A stretch of DNA of 64,000 nt from an uncultured Anaeromusa sp. (lineage in GTDB: Bacteria > Bacillota > Negativicutes > Anaeromusales > Anaeromusaceae), in contig NZ_OY764902.1 in the NCBI RefSeq assembly GCF_963668665.1, positions 1,367,501 through 1,431,500 on the forward strand. Reading direction: 5' to 3'. Shown here one piece after another: positions 27,510 through 37,910 of the stretch. Both the position numbers and the translations under genes were made by a program. Numbering within the stretch: the first letter of the stretch is position 1; each line of letters opens with the position of its first letter. Under the pieces are notes generated by a model. The model made no database searches. It was not told where the DNA came from and saw only the letters and a program-made list of their open reading frames with translations.

Positions 27510-27692
27510 TTATTTTTGAATAAAAATAGCGTAATCCGGACAGCGTTCCTCGCATTGCTTGCACTGAATACAGGACGCTTCATCCGCCACTTCCACTTTG
27601 CTCAGTTCATTGACCTTCAATACTTTTTTCGGGCAAAATTCCACGCAAATCCCGCAGCCCTTGCAACGATTTAAAACCAATTTAATCGCCAT
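27510..27692 (-). CDS. korD: 2-oxoacid:ferredoxin oxidoreductase delta subunit (2x[4Fe-4S] ferredoxin)
   Basis: 60-aa ferredoxin with two CxxCxxCxxxCP motifs (CKGCGICVEFCP and CIQCKQCEERCP). ATG at 27692 with GGAGGTG upstream; a GTG three codons earlier overlaps the ribosome site. Accepts electrons from the catalytic subunits and passes them to free ferredoxin. First gene of korDABC, 14 bp before korA. Confidence 0.9.
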   Translation of the reverse strand: MAIKLVLNRCKGCGICVEFCPKKVLKVNELSKVEVADEASCIQCKQCEERCPDYAIFIQK

Positions 27693-27814
27693 TCCCGTCA
27701 CCTCCCCTACGTGCTTGCTGCATATACTATTTATAAAAACAAATCAATAGTTCCTTAATTATAATAAGACAGTTTTAACAATATTTCGAACATAATCGTC
27801 TGAAAGGTCAAAAA

Positions 27815-27854
27815 TAAAAACCGAACAGTCACATAAATGACTGAACGGTTTTTG
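27815..27854. terminator. Bidirectional terminator after gyrB
   Basis: AAAAACCG-ACAGTCA / TGACTG-ACGGTTTTT stem 23 bp beyond the gyrB stop codon. Confidence 0.9.
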
Positions 27855-27876
27855 TTTGTTTATTAAACCTATTTTT

Positions 27877-30051
<2,175 letters not shown>

Positions 30052-30074
<23 letters not shown>

Positions 30075-30906
30075 ACTTTTTCCTCCTGAATTTTTCTACG
30101 GTACTCATTTTCAACTCTTCCGTCAGCGCTTCCGGCTGCAACCCTGTTGTCAGCATGACCAGCGTGGACAAACGCAAATCGTCCAGCCGCTGCTCCTGTA
30201 AATCCCGGAGCAACCCAGCCAAAACATCCGCCTTTACTGAAGTGTATTCGTAAGAAGTACACTCTATATATTGGCGCAGCTGTCCATATAAAAGCCACGG
30301 AGCGCCTGTAAGCAATTCTCTAATGTTCTGTCGTTTATCACGTCTGGCTTCAAAAGCGCAAATAGAGCACTCTTTTTCCCCCGGAGGCCGCAGCCTGCCG
30401 CAAGAAGCACAAGCTTGCCAGCCATGTTCTTCTTTCCAGCGCCGAGATAAACGAATTTTCTTTAACAGCTTTAGGCTGGCGCCGCGCACGTCTTCATCAT
30501 TGGCCGCAGCTGCTAATCTTCCTATTTGGCCCGCCTCTTCTTCATTCCAGCGAGCTTGATACCAGTAGCGTCTTGGAGGGGCTTCCTCCATCTCAACTGT
30601 ATTGTTATTCGTCTCCGAACGCAAAATTCCTGCTTTGAAACGCAGATCACTAATTAGCTTTTCACCAGTATATTGATGAATTTTTTGTAAAATATCCGTT
30701 TTTAACAACGTCAAATGGTGCGTCCAAACCGAACTGTCCACCATAACCACAAGCACGCCAAACTCCACTTTTTGCGGCTGACTGTGATCCGCAATATCAT
30801 CACCCACTAATTGACGCCAATGACCAATCAAAGAATGCATGGCAAAGGGTTTGGCGATATTCATTTTACGAATAGCCTGCGCCAAAACCAAGCTTAAAGG
30901 CTGCAT
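30052..30906 (-). CDS. DUF721 (DciA-like) protein with C-terminal zinc ribbon
   Basis: 284 aa. ATG at 30906 follows GGAAAGGAGAGG. Residues about 1-95 are a DUF721 domain (IGHWRQLVGDDIADHSQPQK, VVMVDSSVWTHHLTLLK), the family of DciA, the helicase loader/operator of bacteria lacking DnaC/DnaI. Residues about 170-200 carry two CxxC pairs (CASCGRLRPPGEKECSIC), a zinc ribbon absent from short DciA proteins, followed by an alpha-helical tail. Overlaps recF by 13 bp and remB by 23 bp. Confidence 0.82.
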
Positions 30907-32021
30907 GCGCCTCTCCTTTCCACACATCCCAACTGCACACGATAACATTCGTCTTGAAGCCGGCTGGGAAAATAAGCGGCTTCCGTACCCGTAATAAAGG
31001 TCTGAATGCGTTCGCGGATAAAAGAAAGCAAATGCTCCCGACGCCCGGCGTCGAGTTCGCTCATCACGTCATCTAAAAGCAACACCGGATATTCGCCTGT
31101 CTCCGCTTTAATAAATTCTAATTCCGCTAATTTAAGAGCCAAAACGCCTGTACGCTGCTGTCCCTGCGAACCATAGGCCTTTAAATCCGTATCGTTCACC
31201 AAAAACTCCAAATCATCGCGATGGGGACCTACGCCAGTAGAACCACGAAAGATATCCTGGCGGCGGCTGGCTTCCAATTGCTCCATATACCAAGACGCAT
31301 CAGGACATTCCAAGCCTTTAGCGGCTCCCTGTAGTTGATAGCGCACCGCCAGCTCTTCTTTGCCGTCAGTAATGCGGCGCTGCATCAAATTAGCCAGCAT
31401 AGAAAGCTTTTTCACCGCCTCTTGACGCCTAAAAACGAGCCAAGCCGCCAAAGGAGCCAATTGAGCGTCCCAAGCCGCCAGCATGGCTTCATCAGCGGTT
31501 CTCTCGCGGCAAGAACGCAGCAGTTGGTTGCGCTGCAGCAAGGCCCTATGATATTGCAGAAAATTCTTATAATACAAGGGATTTGACTGCGAAAGCTCGC
31601 TGTCTAAAAAACGTCTGCGCAGCTGCGGCGCTCCCTTCACAAGGAGCAAATCCTCCGGCGCAAAAAGTACAGCGTTAAAAAGACCCACCACATCTCCTGC
31701 TTTAGCTGGTTGGCCATTAATCTGCACCTTTTTGCCGCTTTTTTTCGTTTCCGGACGTGACAGAATAAAATCCAAGCGATGCGAAACCTCTTTGCGGGAA
31801 AAGAGCAAGGAAATGCTTCCTTGGGGCTGCTGCCACCGAATCATTTCCGCATCCGTAGAAGTCCGATGGGATTTAGCGAAAGCGCAAAAATACAAGGCTT
31901 CCAAGATGTTGGTTTTTCCCTGTCCGTTATCTCCCAAAAAAAGGTTAACTTGTTCCCCTACCGGCAATTCCAATGTTTCATAGTTTCGCACATGTCGCAG
32001 CGATAAACTTTGAATCTGCAC
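30894..32021 (-). CDS. recF: DNA replication and repair protein RecF
   Basis: 375-aa SMC-like ATPase loading RecA at gaps. Walker A GDNGQGKTNILEALYF (residues about 30-45), signature YGSQGQQRTGVLALKLAE near residue 280 and Walker B YPVLLLDDVMSELD near residue 310. Starts MQIQSLSLRHVRNYE like homologues. Three bp after the S4 gene. Confidence 0.96.
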   Translation of the reverse strand: MQIQSLSLRHVRNYETLELPVGEQVNLFLGDNGQGKTNILEALYFCAFAKSHRTSTDAEMIRWQQPQGSISLLFSRKEVSHRLDFILSRPETKKSGKKVQINGQPAKAGDVVGLFNAVLFAPEDLLLVKGAPQLRRRFLDSELSQSNPLYYKNFLQYHRALLQRNQLLRSCRERTADEAMLAAWDAQLAPLAAWLVFRRQEAVKKLSMLANLMQRRITDGKEELAVRYQLQGAAKGLECPDASWYMEQLEASRRQDIFRGSTGVGPHRDDLEFLVNDTDLKAYGSQGQQRTGVLALKLAELEFIKAETGEYPVLLLDDVMSELDAGRREHLLSFIRERIQTFITGTEAAYFPSRLQDECYRVQLGCVERRGACSL

Positions 32022-32024
32022 AGG

Positions 32025-32246
32025 TTAGGCCTCCGCCGCCACAACTTGCCATCTGCCGTTCTCGGGAATTTCCACTTTATCCCCGGGATACAGCTTTTTA
32101 CGACGTTCTGTAGCTGCAACGCCGTTAACGAAGATTACACCCTCTTCAATCAGCCAGCGGACCTGGCCGCCTGTATCTACAGCGCCAACCAACTTTAACA
32201 GCTGATCCAGCTGTATGTAAGGCGTTGAAATTTCAACAGATTCCAT
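32025..32246 (-). CDS. S4-domain RNA-binding protein (YaaA type)
   Basis: 73 aa. ATG 32246 with GAGGTGG upstream; a GTG three codons earlier is less likely. An S4 fold: IQLDQLLKLVGAVDTGGQ, VIFVNGVAATERRKKLYPGDKV. In B. subtilis the equivalent gene (yaaA) sits between dnaN and recF and affects ribosome assembly. Confidence 0.88.
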   Translation of the reverse strand: MESVEISTPYIQLDQLLKLVGAVDTGGQVRWLIEEGVIFVNGVAATERRKKLYPGDKVEIPENGRWQVVAAEA

Positions 32247-32298
32247 TAGCGCCACCTCAATCCATTCTTCTACTCTTAGTTTTATTCTACTTCGTAGT

Positions 32299-32349
32299 TC
32301 GTAACCCTCAGTCGTACCCTCCGGTTACTCCCTCTATTGCTCTACTCTT
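32299..32349 (-). repeat. GAACAAGAG dispersed repeat, copy 8 (between dnaN and S4 gene)
   Basis: Minus-strand copy: AGAGTAGAGCAATAGAGGGA, then GTAACCGGAGGGTACG and ACTGAGGGTTACG. It interrupts the dnaN-recF cluster without a terminator-like stem. Confidence 0.7.
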
Positions 32350-32375
32350 TTTTGTTTTTACTATTTTAGAGATTC

Positions 32376-33491
32376 TTATATCCTCATAGGAGTTACCACA
32401 TAGGTATACTGGCTTTCTCCTACCGGCCTAATAGCCGCAGGACTTAAAGACGTATTCAAGGCAATGGTGCACTGCTCGGAATCGATATTTTTAAGAATAT
32501 CTAATAAGAAGCGCGCATTAAAAGCAATTTCCAGCTCATTTCCTTCCAATTGGCAAGAAACGCTTTCCGAAGCGGTACCAATGTCCGGATTGCTGTAAAC
32601 AATAGAAAGATGATCTTCTTTAAAGAACATGCGCACCGTATTGTATTTACCTTCCCGAACCAGCAGAAAAATTCGCTCCATAGCCAGCAGCCATTGCTGC
32701 GTATCAATCGTAGCCTGTGTTTGTACTTGCGTCAACAATACTTTGCGATAATCAGGAAATTGTCCTTGAATTAAGCGAGTAACTAAGTAGACCGAACCAA
32801 AAACAAAAGCAACCTGTCCATCTAATACATGTACTTGAATTTGCGTATTAGCCGGCACAATACGGCAGATTTCATTTAAAAGCTTAGCCGGCACAATCAT
32901 CTTAGCTGTCGTTGTCGCCGGTTCTACGCCATTTTGAGCTAAAGCCATGCGATGTGTGTCGGTAGCTATCATCTGAATGACGCCTTCGTTAATTTCTATC
33001 AAGCAGCCTGTAAAAATAGGCCGAGCTTCATCGCTGGAACAAGAAAAGTAAGTTTTTTTGACAAGATCTTTTAATACATGATCCCAAATAGAAAAAGAAA
33101 TACGTCCTTCTTGGGGTTTTAAAACTGGAAAATCTTGGGGAGGTATCGTTAAAAGCTGGTAGTCGTAACTGCCAGACGCTTCCTCTGTGCTGACTAGCTT
33201 TAACGTGTTTGAGGAAATTTCCTTTGATAAAGTAACCGTCTGCGAAGGCAAGCGACGAATCAGATCATAAAAATAACGGCCCGAAACTACCATCTCGCCT
33301 GGTTCAGCTACTTCTGCTTCCATCGTGTAAATCATGCTTGTCTGATGGTCGCTGGCTTGCAATTGCAGGCAACCTTCTTCTGCATTCAAATAGATACCGC
33401 TTAAGACGGGGATTTGCGCTTTAGAGGGAACGGCAATTTGTACGGTTTGTAAAGCTTGATTCAATGTGTCTTGTTGACAGGTTATTCTCAT
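32376..33491 (-). CDS. dnaN: DNA polymerase III beta subunit (sliding clamp)
   Basis: 371 aa with three clamp domains of about 120 residues. MRITCQQDTLNQALQTVQ; LKPQEGRISFSIWDHVLKDL; ATDTHRMALAQNGVE; ends YTYVVTPMRI, the conserved clamp C-terminus. 265 bp downstream of dnaA across the unwinding region, same strand. Confidence 0.97.
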   Translation of the reverse strand: MRITCQQDTLNQALQTVQIAVPSKAQIPVLSGIYLNAEEGCLQLQASDHQTSMIYTMEAEVAEPGEMVVSGRYFYDLIRRLPSQTVTLSKEISSNTLKLVSTEEASGSYDYQLLTIPPQDFPVLKPQEGRISFSIWDHVLKDLVKKTYFSCSSDEARPIFTGCLIEINEGVIQMIATDTHRMALAQNGVEPATTTAKMIVPAKLLNEICRIVPANTQIQVHVLDGQVAFVFGSVYLVTRLIQGQFPDYRKVLLTQVQTQATIDTQQWLLAMERIFLLVREGKYNTVRMFFKEDHLSIVYSNPDIGTASESVSCQLEGNELEIAFNARFLLDILKNIDSEQCTIALNTSLSPAAIRPVGESQYTYVVTPMRI

Positions 33492-33756
33492 TTAGAAGCA
33501 GCCTCCTTCAGGGCAGGTTTTGCTTATTAATACGTGCTTATATATATAGAAAATATAGTCGTAATAGTAGTAGGGGGTGTGGGCTGTGTGGATAAGTGGA
33601 TAGAGCTGTGGAAAACATTGAATTTGCACCTGTGTGTAAGTTGTGGATGTTCTAGAGTATAGTTATCCACAAAATCAACAGGAAAACGAGGTGTAAAAGA
33701 TATGCACAATTTACGCACAGGACATTCTCTCGGTTACTCACAAGCTTATGCACAAA
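33492..33756. other. oriC, dnaA-dnaN part: unwinding region
   Basis: Consensus DnaA boxes TGTGGATAA (33587-33595) and TTATCCACA (33663-33671) with relaxed boxes CTGTGGAAA (33606-33614), TTGTGGATG (33641-33649) and TTATGCACA (33746-33754). Reading the plus strand leftward from the box at 33587 there is a G-rich block (33574-33584), three consecutive TAG trios plus TAA (33562-33573, another TAG at 33556-33558) and an AT tract (33541-33555). This order matches the basal unwinding system of B. subtilis. Confidence 0.85.
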
Positions 33757-35196
33757 CTACACATTTTCGATGCGTTTGACCAATTCTTTGAGGGTTTGGG
33801 TGAGCTTTGCGTCTTCATTTCGCTCTCGTCCGATCTTGTCATAGGCGTGGATGACTGTAGTATGATCGCGGCCGCCAAACATTTCGCCGATACGAGGCAG
33901 CGACGTATCCGTAAGCTCCCGGGCCAGATACATGGCGATTTGCCGCGGATACGTAACATTGCGTGTCCGTTTTTTGGCCAGCAAATCGTCTACTTTTAGT
34001 TTGAAATACACCGCCACAATGTCTTGAATTAGTTCTACGGTGATTTGCCGCGGCTGGTTAGCAGGAAAAATGTCTTTCAGCGTTTCCGTCGCGAGGGCAA
34101 TGGTAACTGGTTGTTTGACAAGGGAGGCGTAAGCCATAACGCGGATGAGAGAGCCTTCCAGTTCACGGATGTTGCTGTCGATGCGGCTGGCGATAAAGAC
34201 GATAACGTCGTTAGGAACATCCAAGTTTTCAATAATTGCTTTCTTACGTAAAATAGCGATACGAGTTTCTAAATCTGGCGCTTGAATGTCGGCGATCATG
34301 CCCCATTCGAAACGGGAACGCAGGCGATCTTCGAGGGTTTGAATTTCCCTGGGCGGCCGGTCGCTGGAAATGATAATTTGCTTATTCGCTTCATGCAGCG
34401 TATTGAAGGTGTGGAAAAATTCTTCCTGGGTGTGTTCCTTTTTAGAAAGAAACTGAATGTCATCTACGAGGAGCACGTCGATATTGCGATATTTTTGGCG
34501 AAAATCTTCCGGGTTGCCGTCGCGGATGGAATTAATAAGTTCATTAGTGAATTTTTCGCTGGAAATATAGAGAACTTTTAAATGAGGATGACTTTTTAGA
34601 ATGCGGTGGCCAATGGCATGCATGAGATGGGTTTTGCCTAAGCCGACGCCGCCGTAAATAAAAAAAGGATTGTATACTTTCGCCGGGGCTTCGGAAACCG
34701 CTAAAGAGGCGGCATGGGCCAGACGGTTCGAGTTGCCGATGACAAAGGTTTCAAAGATATATTTTGGATTCAGGAAAGCAACCGGGTCGTTGACCGTAGC
34801 GGAAGCGGAAGCAGAAGACACATATTGGGTGTTGTCGGTTTCTATCAATGGCGCTGCCGGCAGGGGCGAGATGTTTTGTAGCAGCGGAGCGGCTGTGACA
34901 GGGGGCGCGATAATGGGAGCCGGCGCCGTTTCTTCAGTGCTGGTTTCAACAAGGCTTACTTTTATGTGCATCGGGCGCTTTAAAATACGTTCCGCCGCTT
35001 GTTGCAGGACGGGCATATATTTGGATTCCAGCCAATCTTTACGAATTTGATTGGGAGTGCCAATCACGAGTTCCTGCTCGTCTAGGTGCAGCAATGTATT
35101 TGGTTGAATCCATGTAGCAAACATGGGGTTTTTTATGGATTGTTGAATTTCTGCCAATAGCTGTTCCCAGATAGCAGTAAGTTGTGATTGTTCCAT
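33757..35196 (-). CDS. dnaA: Chromosomal replication initiator DnaA
   Basis: 479-aa AAA+ initiator. ATG at 35196 (MEQSQLTAIWEQLLAEIQ) with AAAGGACG upstream; 24 further upstream residues from an earlier ATG are rejected. Domain I residues 1-85, proline/alanine-rich linker about 90-150, AAA+ about 150-360 with Walker A GGVGLGKTHLMHAIG and Walker B VLLVDDIQFLSKK, domain IV with signature GGRDHTTVIHAYDKIG near residue 445. Confidence 0.98.
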   Translation of the reverse strand: MEQSQLTAIWEQLLAEIQQSIKNPMFATWIQPNTLLHLDEQELVIGTPNQIRKDWLESKYMPVLQQAAERILKRPMHIKVSLVETSTEETAPAPIIAPPVTAAPLLQNISPLPAAPLIETDNTQYVSSASASATVNDPVAFLNPKYIFETFVIGNSNRLAHAASLAVSEAPAKVYNPFFIYGGVGLGKTHLMHAIGHRILKSHPHLKVLYISSEKFTNELINSIRDGNPEDFRQKYRNIDVLLVDDIQFLSKKEHTQEEFFHTFNTLHEANKQIIISSDRPPREIQTLEDRLRSRFEWGMIADIQAPDLETRIAILRKKAIIENLDVPNDVIVFIASRIDSNIRELEGSLIRVMAYASLVKQPVTIALATETLKDIFPANQPRQITVELIQDIVAVYFKLKVDDLLAKKRTRNVTYPRQIAMYLARELTDTSLPRIGEMFGGRDHTTVIHAYDKIGRERNEDAKLTQTLKELVKRIENV

Positions 35197-35694
35197 AATA
35201 AGAATCGTCCTTTCTTGATCGGCCTCTTTTATCAACAAAAACCATACACATAAAAATAAGTTATCCACAAACTATCAACAGATGTGTATAAAAAATGGAA
35301 GATTAAGGGTTTTTGGCGAAAAAAAAACAACAGCAACAGATTTTGAAAAGTAAAAAGGCCTAATTATTTTCGGTATAATGCGGCCTTTGATGATTGTTGC
35401 TGTTTTTGTGGATAAAGTTGTTGATAAGTGGCGTGAGTTGTGGATAACTGTGGATATCTGCTGTGGATTTATCCTTTTGAAAGGTGTTGGTTAAACTTCT
35501 TGTGTGTCTATCTTAGCAAAATAAGGGGAAGTTATCAACAGATTTTTGCGTTATCCGCAGGGTAAAAAGCAAGTTATCAACAGGATATATGGAATTAGCA
35601 AGGGATTTTTCTTGACACCTTCTTGCGTCTTGCATATAATTTGAATAGTTACGGGTACAACGGCTTTATGCCTGTAGCAAGGAGGTGCAACAGA
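35197..35694. other. oriC, dnaA-rpmH part: DnaA-box cluster and nested inverted repeat
   Basis: DnaA boxes TTATCCACA at 35261-35269, TGTGGATAA at 35407-35415 and 35439-35447; near-matches at 35449-35457, 35462-35470, TTATCAACA at 35532-35540 and 35574-35582, TTATCCGCA at 35551-35559. A hairpin AAAGGCC/GGCCTTT (35354-35388) with inner ATTAT/ATAAT lies within an outer AACAGCAACA/TGTTGCTGTT pair (35329-35338, 35395-35404). Confidence 0.85.
35612..35640 (+). promoter_or_regulatory. Promoter of rpmH
   Basis: TTGACA (35612-35617), 17-bp spacer, TATAAT (35635-35640): perfect sigma-A consensus. Confidence 0.9.
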
Positions 35695-35829
35695 ATGAAG
35701 CGTACGTATCAACCTAATAATCTGTGGAAGAAAAGAACCCACGGATTTCGTGAGCGCATGAAAACAAAAGGTGGCCGTCTGGTTTTAAAGAAAAGACGCG
35801 CAAGAGGCCGCAAAAAACTGTCCGCATAA
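35695..35829 (+). CDS. rpmH: 50S ribosomal protein L34
   Basis: 44-aa basic ribosomal protein; [18 protein letters not shown] and [13 protein letters not shown] are diagnostic. ATG 35695 after AAGGAGG; the 24 upstream codons in the same frame contain the promoter. Strong promoter at 35612. Followed by an attenuator hairpin before rnpA. Confidence 0.98.
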   Translation: MKRTYQPNNLWKKRTHGFRERMKTKGGRLVLKKRRARGRKKLSA

Positions 35830-35856
35830 TAGGCCGCCAAGCGTGGCCTATTTTTT
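35828..35856 (+). terminator. Hairpin between rpmH and rnpA
   Basis: AATAGGCC / GGCCTATT stem with T6, beginning inside the rpmH stop codon. Probably a partial terminator lowering rnpA relative to rpmH. Confidence 0.8.
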
Positions 35857-35883
35857 CCATTCGGACTTCGGCTTGAGGAAAGC

Positions 35884-36246
35884 ATGCATTGTTTTAAAAA
35901 ATGTGAGAAGCTACGCAAAAATCAAGAGTTTCAAGCGGTATATAAAGAAGGACGTTCTTTAGCTAACCGCATGCTGGTACTTTATGTACTTCCTATAGAA
36001 GGTACGGAACGAAAAGTAGGTATTTCTGTCAGCAAGCGTTTGGGTTGCGCTGTGGTGCGCAACCGTTGTAAAAGGCTTTTGAGGGAAGCGTTTCGTTTAA
36101 ACCGTAATTTTCTTAAAACAGGAGTGCAGCTTGTTTTTATTTGTAGAAAACCTATGGTGGGCAGCCATTATGAGGCTGTAGCTGAATCTTTTAGGCATAT
36201 TTGTCGAAAGAGCAAGGTGTGGCAAACAGGGGGAGAGGAATCGTGA
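35884..36246 (+). CDS. rnpA: Ribonuclease P protein component
   Basis: 120 aa; binds RNase P RNA for tRNA 5' maturation. Signature [17 protein letters not shown] (residues about 57-73), with [11 protein letters not shown] before it. ATG 35884 with GAGGAAAG. Overlaps yidD by 4 bp (GTGA). Confidence 0.96.
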   Translation: MHCFKKCEKLRKNQEFQAVYKEGRSLANRMLVLYVLPIEGTERKVGISVSKRLGCAVVRNRCKRLLREAFRLNRNFLKTGVQLVFICRKPMVGSHYEAVAESFRHICRKSKVWQTGGEES

Positions 36247-36452
36247 AGCGTTTGCTCATGGGAGCCATCGTTTTTTATCGAAACTTTCTTTCCCCGCTAA
36301 AGCCGCCAACTTGCCGCTTTATGCCAACTTGCTCTGAATATGCTTATCTTGCGATTGAAAAATACGGTGTTGTCCGCGGGACTTGGCTGGCTGTAAAACG
36401 TTTGGCCAAATGCCATCCCTTTCATCCGGGAGGATATGACCCTGTACAATAG
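36243..36452 (+). CDS. yidD: Membrane protein insertion efficiency factor YidD
   Basis: 69 aa with a GTG start at 36243 overlapping the rnpA stop. [23 protein letters not shown] and [12 protein letters not shown] are the family signature. Peripheral inner-membrane protein assisting YidC. Confidence 0.94.
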   Translation: MKRLLMGAIVFYRNFLSPLKPPTCRFMPTCSEYAYLAIEKYGVVRGTWLAVKRLAKCHPFHPGGYDPVQ

Positions 36453-36511
36453 ATAGAAAGTATTGACGTAAGTTTTTTTGTAGGTTTAAAAAAAGACAGG
36501 ATGGTGAGATT

Positions 36512-37147
36512 TTGTTCGAATTATTCGATTCGGCTATTTTGGTATTACAAGACATTTTGAATATTTTTTATCAATTGACAGCAACGCTGGGTTTTCCCAG
36601 TTATGGTTTGGCCATTATTTTAATGACTCTGGTTATTAAAATGATAATGTATCCGTTGACGGTCAAGCAGGTAAAATCCATGAAAGGTATGCAAATCTTG
36701 CAGCCTAAAATGAAGGAACTGCAGACCAAATATAAAGACAAACCGGAAAAATTGCAGCAGGAAATGATCAAGCTTTATAAGGAAACCGGTGTAAATCCTA
36801 TGGCCGGTTGCTTGCCTCTTGTTTTGCAGATGCCTATTTTTATCATTATTTTTTACGGATTGCGCGACTTTACCTTTAATGGTGCGACAGCATTTTTGTG
36901 GTTGACCGATTTGGCGCAGCCAGATCCTTTGTATATTCTTCCCGTGTTGTCGGCTTTGACGACTTTCTATCAGCAAAAACAAACCTCGACAGAGATGAAC
37001 CAGCAGGCGAAGATGATGCTGATGTTTATGCCTCTGTTTATCGGCTATATTAGTACGACCTTCTCCAGTGGCCTGGTGTTGTACTGGGTGACGATGAATA
37101 CGGTGCAGATCGTACAGCAATGGTGGATGAGCCGCGATGCGGCTTAA
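36512..37147 (+). CDS. yidC: Membrane protein insertase YidC/OxaI
   Basis: 211 aa with a TTG start at 36512 (AGGATGGTGAG upstream). Short Gram-positive-type insertase: about five membrane helices, YGLAIILMTLVIKMIMYPLT and GCLPLVLQMPIFIIIFYGL. No lipobox or Cys at the N-terminus, unlike Bacillus SpoIIIJ, and no large periplasmic domain as in proteobacteria. Inserts proteins into the cytoplasmic membrane with Sec or alone. Confidence 0.94.
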   Translation: MFELFDSAILVLQDILNIFYQLTATLGFPSYGLAIILMTLVIKMIMYPLTVKQVKSMKGMQILQPKMKELQTKYKDKPEKLQQEMIKLYKETGVNPMAGCLPLVLQMPIFIIIFYGLRDFTFNGATAFLWLTDLAQPDPLYILPVLSALTTFYQQKQTSTEMNQQAKMMLMFMPLFIGYISTTFSSGLVLYWVTMNTVQIVQQWWMSRDAA

Positions 37148-37172
37148 GCTCGGATAAGGGGGCAGGAACAAT

Positions 37173-37805
37173 ATGCTGAAATCTGTGGAAAAAACGGCTA
37201 AAACTATGGAAGAAGCGCTAGCTAGCGCTTTGGAGGAGTTAGGTGTCAGTGAAGACCGAGTAACGGTGGAAATACTGGAAGAGCCTAGTAAAGGGCTGTT
37301 TGGTTTTATCGGCGGTAAGCCGGCTCGGATTTTGGTCAATGTGCGTCCGTTGGATGCCTTGACTGTAGGGAAACAGTTTTTAAGCGACTTGTTTCAATCC
37401 ATGCATATTGCAGTAGAATTGGAAGTGGCTGTTCCAGAAGAAGAAGGCCCTGTGGCCGTCAATCTGCGCGGTGAAGATTTGGGTATTTTGATTGGCAAAC
37501 ATGGTCAGACGCTGGACGCGCTGCAGTACTTGACGAATTTGGCGGCTAATCGCGACGCGGAAGAAAAAATAAAATTCGTCATTGATGTGGAAGAATACCG
37601 GCGGCGGCGGGCGGAAACGCTGACACGTTTGGCGCAGCGCTTAGCCAGCAAAGTGAAGCGTATGGGCGAACCGGTTGTCTTGGAGCCTATGACGCCGCAT
37701 GAGCGTAAAATCATTCACATGGCGCTACAGGATGATCGCCGGATTTCTACGTATAGCGAAGGCGAAGAGCCTAACCGTAAAGTAGTAATTGCTCTGAAAC
37801 GCTAG
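37173..37805 (+). CDS. jag: RNA-binding protein Jag/KhpB
   Basis: 210 aa: Jag N-terminal domain residues 1-55 (EEALASALEELG, GFIGGKPARILV), KH domain with VNLRGEDLGILIGKHGQT, R3H domain with MTPHERKIIHMALQDD. Partner of KhpA in RNA binding in Firmicutes and always near yidC. Start ATG 37173. Confidence 0.94.
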   Translation: MLKSVEKTAKTMEEALASALEELGVSEDRVTVEILEEPSKGLFGFIGGKPARILVNVRPLDALTVGKQFLSDLFQSMHIAVELEVAVPEEEGPVAVNLRGEDLGILIGKHGQTLDALQYLTNLAANRDAEEKIKFVIDVEEYRRRRAETLTRLAQRLASKVKRMGEPVVLEPMTPHERKIIHMALQDDRRISTYSEGEEPNRKVVIALKR

Positions 37806-37838
37806 CAAATCGTAAAATAGCGTAATGAAATGGTGTGC

Positions 37839-37891
37839 AATGCCCCGCAAACTGGTGTACTTTCGCTTGTACGCTATGTTGTGGGGCGTTT
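37839..37891 (+). terminator. Terminator or attenuator between jag and mnmE
   Basis: TGCCCCGCAA / TTGTGGGGCG with an inner GTGTAC/GTAC pair and TTTTT. Separates the rpmH-jag unit from mnmE-rsmG. Confidence 0.8.
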
Positions 37892-37910
37892 TTATTAAGG
37901 AGGAAGGATT

